Source: Roseibium polysiphoniae (GTDB taxonomy: Bacteria; Pseudomonadota; Alphaproteobacteria; Rhizobiales; Stappiaceae). From it: a DNA stretch of 64,000 bases. The stretch is taken from the NCBI RefSeq assembly GCF_014842925.1, contig NZ_JACYXJ010000002.1, positions 372,001-436,000 of the forward strand, in the 5' to 3' direction. The stretch's first letter is position 1. The number at the start of each line of letters is the position of its first letter. Positions 60,503 to 64,000 of this stretch are shown here, in pieces. Both the position numbers and the translations under genes were made by a program. The notes under the pieces are model-generated. The model searched no databases. It saw only the letters and a list, made by a program, of their open reading frames with translations, and was not told the DNA's origin.

Positions 60503-60967
60503 ATGGAAGAGACAGACAAAAAGACGCTCGACAGCGCAGACATCATGCGGATCATGGAAGTTCTTCCGCACCGCTATCCGTTCCTTCTCATCGACAAAAT
60601 CGTGGAGATGGACGGCGATGACAGCTGTATCGGCATCAAGAACGTCACGATCAATGAGCCGCATTTCCAGGGGCACTTTCCGACACGCCCTGTCATGCCA
60701 GGCGTGCTCCTGATCGAGGCGATGGCGCAGACCGCCGGTGCCTTGTGCGTCCATGCCAAGGGCAAGGACAGCCCGCCGCAGCTCGTCTATTTCATGACCA
60801 TCGACAAGGCCAAGTTCCGCAAGCCGGTGGTGCCTGGCGATCAGGTTCATTTCCACGTCAAGAAGATCCGGCAACGCGCCACGATCTGGAAGTTCGACGC
60901 AGTGGCGATGGTCGACGGTGCGAAAGTTGCAGAAGCGGAAATCAGCGCGATGCTGGTGGATGCGTGA
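60503..60967 (+). CDS. fabZ: 3-hydroxyacyl-[acyl-carrier-protein] dehydratase FabZ
   Basis: Dehydrates 3-hydroxyacyl-ACP in fatty acid elongation and so competes with the lipid A enzymes for the same substrate. The 154-residue hot-dog-fold product has [11 protein letters not shown], the active-site His58 in [11 protein letters not shown] and Glu72 in IEAMAQ. AAGGGG lies 6 nt before the chosen ATG. It sits between lpxD and lpxA, the conserved arrangement. Confidence 0.96.
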   Translation: MEETDKKTLDSADIMRIMEVLPHRYPFLLIDKIVEMDGDDSCIGIKNVTINEPHFQGHFPTRPVMPGVLLIEAMAQTAGALCVHAKGKDSPPQLVYFMTIDKAKFRKPVVPGDQVHFHVKKIRQRATIWKFDAVAMVDGAKVAEAEISAMLVDA

Positions 60968-60974
60968 GGACTTG

Positions 60975-61772
60975 ATGACAGATATTCATTCCACCGCGAT
61001 TGTTGAAGATGGCGCTTTTGTCGGAGATGGCTGCCGGGTCGGGCCCTACTGTGTGGTTGGCCCAAATGTGCGCCTGGAGCCAGGTGTCATTCTCGAAGCG
61101 CATGTAGCGGTGGCCGGTCACACTACGATCGGCAGCGGCACGCATATCTTTCCCTTTGCGAGCATCGGTCACAAGCCGCAGGATCTAAAATACGCCGGAG
61201 AGCCGACACGGCTTGAAATCGGTCAGAACAATCAGATCCGCGAGCATGTCACCATGAGCCCGGGCACGGTAGGTGGTGGTGACCTGACCAAGGTCGGGAA
61301 CAACAGCCTGTTCATGATGGGCTCGCACATCGGGCACGATTGTATCGTGGGCGATCATGTTATTCTGGCTAACAATGCGACCCTGGCGGGTCACGTCGAG
61401 CTGGAAGACTACGTCATCATGGGTGGCTTGAGCGCGGTGCGCCAGTGGAGCCGAATTGGCACGGGTGCGATCGTTGGCGGCATGACTGGCGTCGAGTTTG
61501 ACGTGATTCCCTTCGGTTCGGTTATCGGCGACAGGGCGCGCCTTGCTGGTCTCAATCTGATCGGCTTGAAGCGCAAGGATTTGCCTCGTGAGCAGATACA
61601 TGCACTGCGAAACGCCTATAAGAAGCTGTTTGAGAGCGATGAGGGCACCTTGCGTGAACGCGCGGACGTGGTGGCCACCGAAAATGCTGATCAGCCGCTG
61701 GTCAAGACGGTGACCGACTTCATCCTTGAGAAGGAAAACCGCCGGTTCTGTACGCCGCGCGGCGGCGATTGA
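60975..61772 (+). CDS. lpxA: UDP-N-acetylglucosamine acyltransferase
   Basis: The first step of lipid A synthesis. The 265-residue product is a hexapeptide-repeat beta-helix starting IHSTAIVEDGAFVGDG, with the catalytic His121 in SHIGHDCIVG, the loop HKPQDLKY, and a C-terminal helical domain. GTGAGGA precedes the ATG 7 nt after fabZ. 19 upstream codons overlapping fabZ are open but not LpxA-like. Confidence 0.96.
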   Translation: MTDIHSTAIVEDGAFVGDGCRVGPYCVVGPNVRLEPGVILEAHVAVAGHTTIGSGTHIFPFASIGHKPQDLKYAGEPTRLEIGQNNQIREHVTMSPGTVGGGDLTKVGNNSLFMMGSHIGHDCIVGDHVILANNATLAGHVELEDYVIMGGLSAVRQWSRIGTGAIVGGMTGVEFDVIPFGSVIGDRARLAGLNLIGLKRKDLPREQIHALRNAYKKLFESDEGTLRERADVVATENADQPLVKTVTDFILEKENRRFCTPRGGD

Positions 61773-61782
61773 TCGGCGGGTC

Positions 61783-62685
61783 ATGCCAGCGCCGGTGTCC
61801 GCATCCATGAGCTTGCAGGAGCAGCATAAGACTGCTCCTGTCGCGGTGATCTGTGGCAACGGTCGTATCCCGCTTCAAGTTCTGGACGGCCTTGAGACTC
61901 AGGAGCGCGCTGCCTATGTGGTCGCAATCAAGGGAGAGGCTGAAGCCGATCTGCAGGCAAGGGCGGATATCGAACTTGGTTGGGGGGAAATCGGGCGGCT
62001 TTACAAGTCTATGGCCAAAGCCGGCTGTAAGCAGGTCCTACTGATAGGGGGCGTCACAAAGCGTCCCGACTTCACCTCCATTGTCGGCGATCTCGGCACG
62101 TTGAAACGCTTGCCGAAAATCATCAAGGCGCTTGTGGGCGGAGACGATAGTCTTTTGACGAAGGTCATCAGTCTCTTCGAAGTGGAAGGCTATCAGGTGG
62201 TGGGCATCAAGGACATCACACCGGAACTTTTGGCAGCCGGCGACGCGATGGGCGTGCATAAGCCTCGTGCAGAGGACCTTCGTGACCTGGAGCTCGCGCG
62301 ATTGGCGACAACGCGTCTGGGTGATCTCGACATTGGCCAGGCTGCAGTTGCGCTCGGCGGGCGCGTGATCGCGGTAGAAGGCGCAGAAGGCACGGATGCC
62401 ATGCTGGAGCGCTGTGTGACCTTGCGGGAGAACGGCCGAGTGCGGGCCAAGGGGAAGGCCGGCGTGCTGGTCAAGGCGGTCAAGCCTGGACAAGATCTTC
62501 GGGTCGACCTGCCGACCATCGGTCCGAAGACAGTTGAGCTGGCGTCCAAAGCCGGGCTGGCAGGGATTGCTGTCGAGGCTGGCGGCGCCCTTGTTTCCGA
62601 CCGGGTAGAGACGATTTCCGAAGCTGATGCCGCCGGTCTCTTTCTGTTTGGTTTTCAGGCCGACCCACCTGACGACGGGAGTTGA
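61783..62685 (+). CDS. lpxI: UDP-2,3-diacylglucosamine pyrophosphatase LpxI
   Basis: Hydrolyses UDP-2,3-diacylglucosamine to lipid X, the step done by LpxH in E. coli; LpxI (DUF1009) is the unrelated enzyme used by alphaproteobacteria. The 300-residue product has the two-domain family segments VICGNGRIPLQVLDGL, LLIGGVTKRPD, VVGIKDITPELL and the C-terminal TIGPKTVELASKAGLAGIAVEAGG. The start is uncertain: MPAPVSASM (used) or MSLQEQHK eight codons later. It lies between lpxA and lpxB, as expected. Confidence 0.93.
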   Translation: MPAPVSASMSLQEQHKTAPVAVICGNGRIPLQVLDGLETQERAAYVVAIKGEAEADLQARADIELGWGEIGRLYKSMAKAGCKQVLLIGGVTKRPDFTSIVGDLGTLKRLPKIIKALVGGDDSLLTKVISLFEVEGYQVVGIKDITPELLAAGDAMGVHKPRAEDLRDLELARLATTRLGDLDIGQAAVALGGRVIAVEGAEGTDAMLERCVTLRENGRVRAKGKAGVLVKAVKPGQDLRVDLPTIGPKTVELASKAGLAGIAVEAGGALVSDRVETISEADAAGLFLFGFQADPPDDGS

Positions 62686-62691
62686 GGTGAC

Positions 62692-63885
62692 ATGTCACTG
62701 TCTGGCAACCCGGTCAGGGTCGCGATTTGTGTTGGTGAGGAATCTGGAGACCTTCTTGGCAGCCGGCTCATGGACGCGTTACAGGAGCGCCTCGGTCCAG
62801 ACGGGGTGACTTTTACCGGGTTGGGCGGTGGTCGCATGCAGGCTCTTGGTATGGAGAGCCTTTTCGATATCTCGGATATTTCGGTCATGGGGATTTCCGC
62901 CGTTCTGGCGCGGCTGCCCCTGATTGTCAAACGCGTCTATCAAACCGTCGATGCGATTGTTGAGAGCGATCCCGATGTGCTCGTGATCATCGACAGTCCG
63001 GACTTCACTCACAACGTCGCAAAGCGTGTGCGAAAACGCGCGCCGCATATTCCGATCGTGGGCTATGTCTCGCCATCAGTTTGGGCCTGGCGGCCGGGTC
63101 GGGCGCGCAAGATGAAAGCCTATGTGGACGAGCTTCTGGCGATTTTGCCATTCGAACCAGAGATCCACAGGAAGCTTGGTGGCCCGCCAACACACTATGT
63201 CGGCCACCCGTTGATTGAACGGCTCAGCGAGCTTCGGCCATCTGAGGGGGAACGGACGCCGGTCGAGGGACCCGACAAGGTCTTACTTGTCCTCCCGGGC
63301 AGCCGTGGCGGCGAGGTGGGTCGTCTTTTGGCCGACTTTGGCGGAACGGTCGAAAAGCTGAAGGAGCGTTTTCCGAATCTCGAAGTCCTGCTTCCTGCGG
63401 TTCCGCACCTGCGTGATCGTATTGTCGAGGGTGTGGCTCAGTGGAAATGCAAGCCGACCATCGTTGACGGCGAAGCCGACAAATATATGGCTTTCCGCAG
63501 GGCCCATGCGGCTCTGGCAGCGTCGGGAACCGTATCCCTGGAACTTGCCATCTCGGGCGTTCCCATGGCCATCTGCTACAAGCTTGACTGGTTCTATCGT
63601 CGCCTGAGGCAAATTCATAAAATCATTCCGATCGCCAGCGTCGGGTCCATGGTTCTGCCAAACATCATACTTGGCCGGAATGTTGTTCCTGAATTCCTGG
63701 ATGACGAGGCCAATCCTGGCAAGCTGTCGGATGTGATCGGAGACCTTCTGGTCGATAGCAGCGAACGCCGCCACCAGGTTGATGCGCTGAAGGATCTGGA
63801 TGCGAGGATGCAGCTGCCAGACGGCGGAAAGCAAAGCGATGCGGCGGCGTCGATCGTGCTCGAGGTTTTGAAACGTCAGGCTTGA
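62692..63885 (+). CDS. lpxB: Lipid-A-disaccharide synthase
   Basis: A GT-B-like glycosyltransferase (GT19) that joins lipid X and UDP-diacylglucosamine into the lipid A disaccharide. The 397-residue product has the N-terminal VGEESGDLLG and GLGGGRMQALG, then VIIDSPDFTHNVAK and YVSPSVWAW, the C-terminal LLVLPGSRGGEV and the catalytic-region ASGTVSLELA. It is the last gene of the lpxD-fabZ-lpxA-lpxI-lpxB unit. Confidence 0.96.
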   Translation: MSLSGNPVRVAICVGEESGDLLGSRLMDALQERLGPDGVTFTGLGGGRMQALGMESLFDISDISVMGISAVLARLPLIVKRVYQTVDAIVESDPDVLVIIDSPDFTHNVAKRVRKRAPHIPIVGYVSPSVWAWRPGRARKMKAYVDELLAILPFEPEIHRKLGGPPTHYVGHPLIERLSELRPSEGERTPVEGPDKVLLVLPGSRGGEVGRLLADFGGTVEKLKERFPNLEVLLPAVPHLRDRIVEGVAQWKCKPTIVDGEADKYMAFRRAHAALAASGTVSLELAISGVPMAICYKLDWFYRRLRQIHKIIPIASVGSMVLPNIILGRNVVPEFLDDEANPGKLSDVIGDLLVDSSERRHQVDALKDLDARMQLPDGGKQSDAAASIVLEVLKRQA

Positions 63886-63954
63886 TTGAGCCGGTTGGCT
63901 GCGGGACAAGAAGGAGCGTCGTTCAAGGTGACGCTTGGCTTTTTCCGAGGTCTC

Positions 63955-64000
63955 ATGAATATTCCAAGACTTGAAACTGATCGTCTGATCCTGCGTGCCC
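63955..64000 (+). CDS. GNAT acetyltransferase, 3' end outside the window
   Basis: Only the first 15 codons are visible: MNIPRLETDRLILRA, the typical N-terminus of RimJ/RimL-type GNAT N-acetyltransferases (P-x-L-E-T-x-R-L-x-L-R). CCGAGG sits 4-5 nt upstream as Shine-Dalgarno. The substrate cannot be told from this fragment. Confidence 0.65.
   Translation, partial: MNIPRLETDRLILRA

Overview
The window is one stretch of an alphaproteobacterial chromosome. The closest fit is Hyphomicrobiales (Rhizobiales), possibly a Stappiaceae-type marine lineage such as Roseibium/Labrenzia; that family-level guess is inference. The signs are the gene order tig-clpP-clpX-lon-hup, the 14-gene nuo operon followed by birA-rnj-mce-DUF1467-proS-lolC/E-lolD-dnaE, and the envelope block rpsB-tsf-pyrH-frr-uppS-cdsA-dxr-rseP-bamA-lpxD-fabZ-lpxA-lpxI-lpxB. 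A short prolyl-tRNA synthetase, RNase J, LpxI and a GAAC-N7-GAAC type SOS box also fit. I see no insertion sequence, prophage or CRISPR array. Almost all of it is core genome.

Layout. 1-3.3 kb: the 3' end of an AsmA/YhdP-like envelope protein gene, convergent with tyrS. 3.5-7.0 kb: a phosphonate-type ABC transporter phnCDE (ATPase, binding protein, permease) with a candidate Pho box, then a small P-loop kinase gene. 7.1-9.2 kb: glnB-glnA on the minus strand behind a near-consensus sigma-54 promoter. 9.4-11.6 kb: the NAD(P)HX repair enzyme gene, tRNA-Leu, and an AT-rich orphan membrane-protein gene. 11.9-18.9 kb: the proteostasis cluster and HU. 18.9-21.2 kb: small orphan genes, a LuxR-type regulator, tRNA-Val and two identical tRNA-Asp genes. 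21.8-37.3 kb: the complete complex I operon nuoA-N, with a 78-residue membrane ORF between nuoH and nuoI. 37.3-44.4 kb: birA, RNase J, methylmalonyl-CoA epimerase, DUF1467, proS and the Lol exporter. 44.4-48.5 kb: an unannotated 32-codon membrane peptide gene under an apparent LexA-controlled promoter, then dnaE. 48.5-64 kb: a VOC protein gene, then the translation/lipid/envelope block ending in the start of a GNAT acetyltransferase gene.

Most genes are housekeeping. The proteostasis genes cover ribosome-associated folding (trigger factor) and ATP-dependent proteolysis. The nuo operon builds the respiratory NADH dehydrogenase. The last block links ribosome assembly and UMP supply to undecaprenyl, phospholipid, isoprenoid and lipid A synthesis and to outer-membrane protein insertion (BamA) and its surveillance (RseP). 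LolC/E-LolD exports lipoproteins.

The most interesting signal is the short gene at 44647-44745. It has a good ribosome binding site and a promoter (TTGCAA, 17 bp, CATAAT) whose spacer holds a perfect GAAC-N7-GAAC LexA box, and it encodes a single-span membrane peptide. That is the architecture of SidA, the SOS-induced division inhibitor of Caulobacter. Secondary leads are a candidate small RNA upstream of proS, the extra nuo-operon ORF, the orphan gene beside tRNA-Leu, and candidate PhoB and NtrC control sites.
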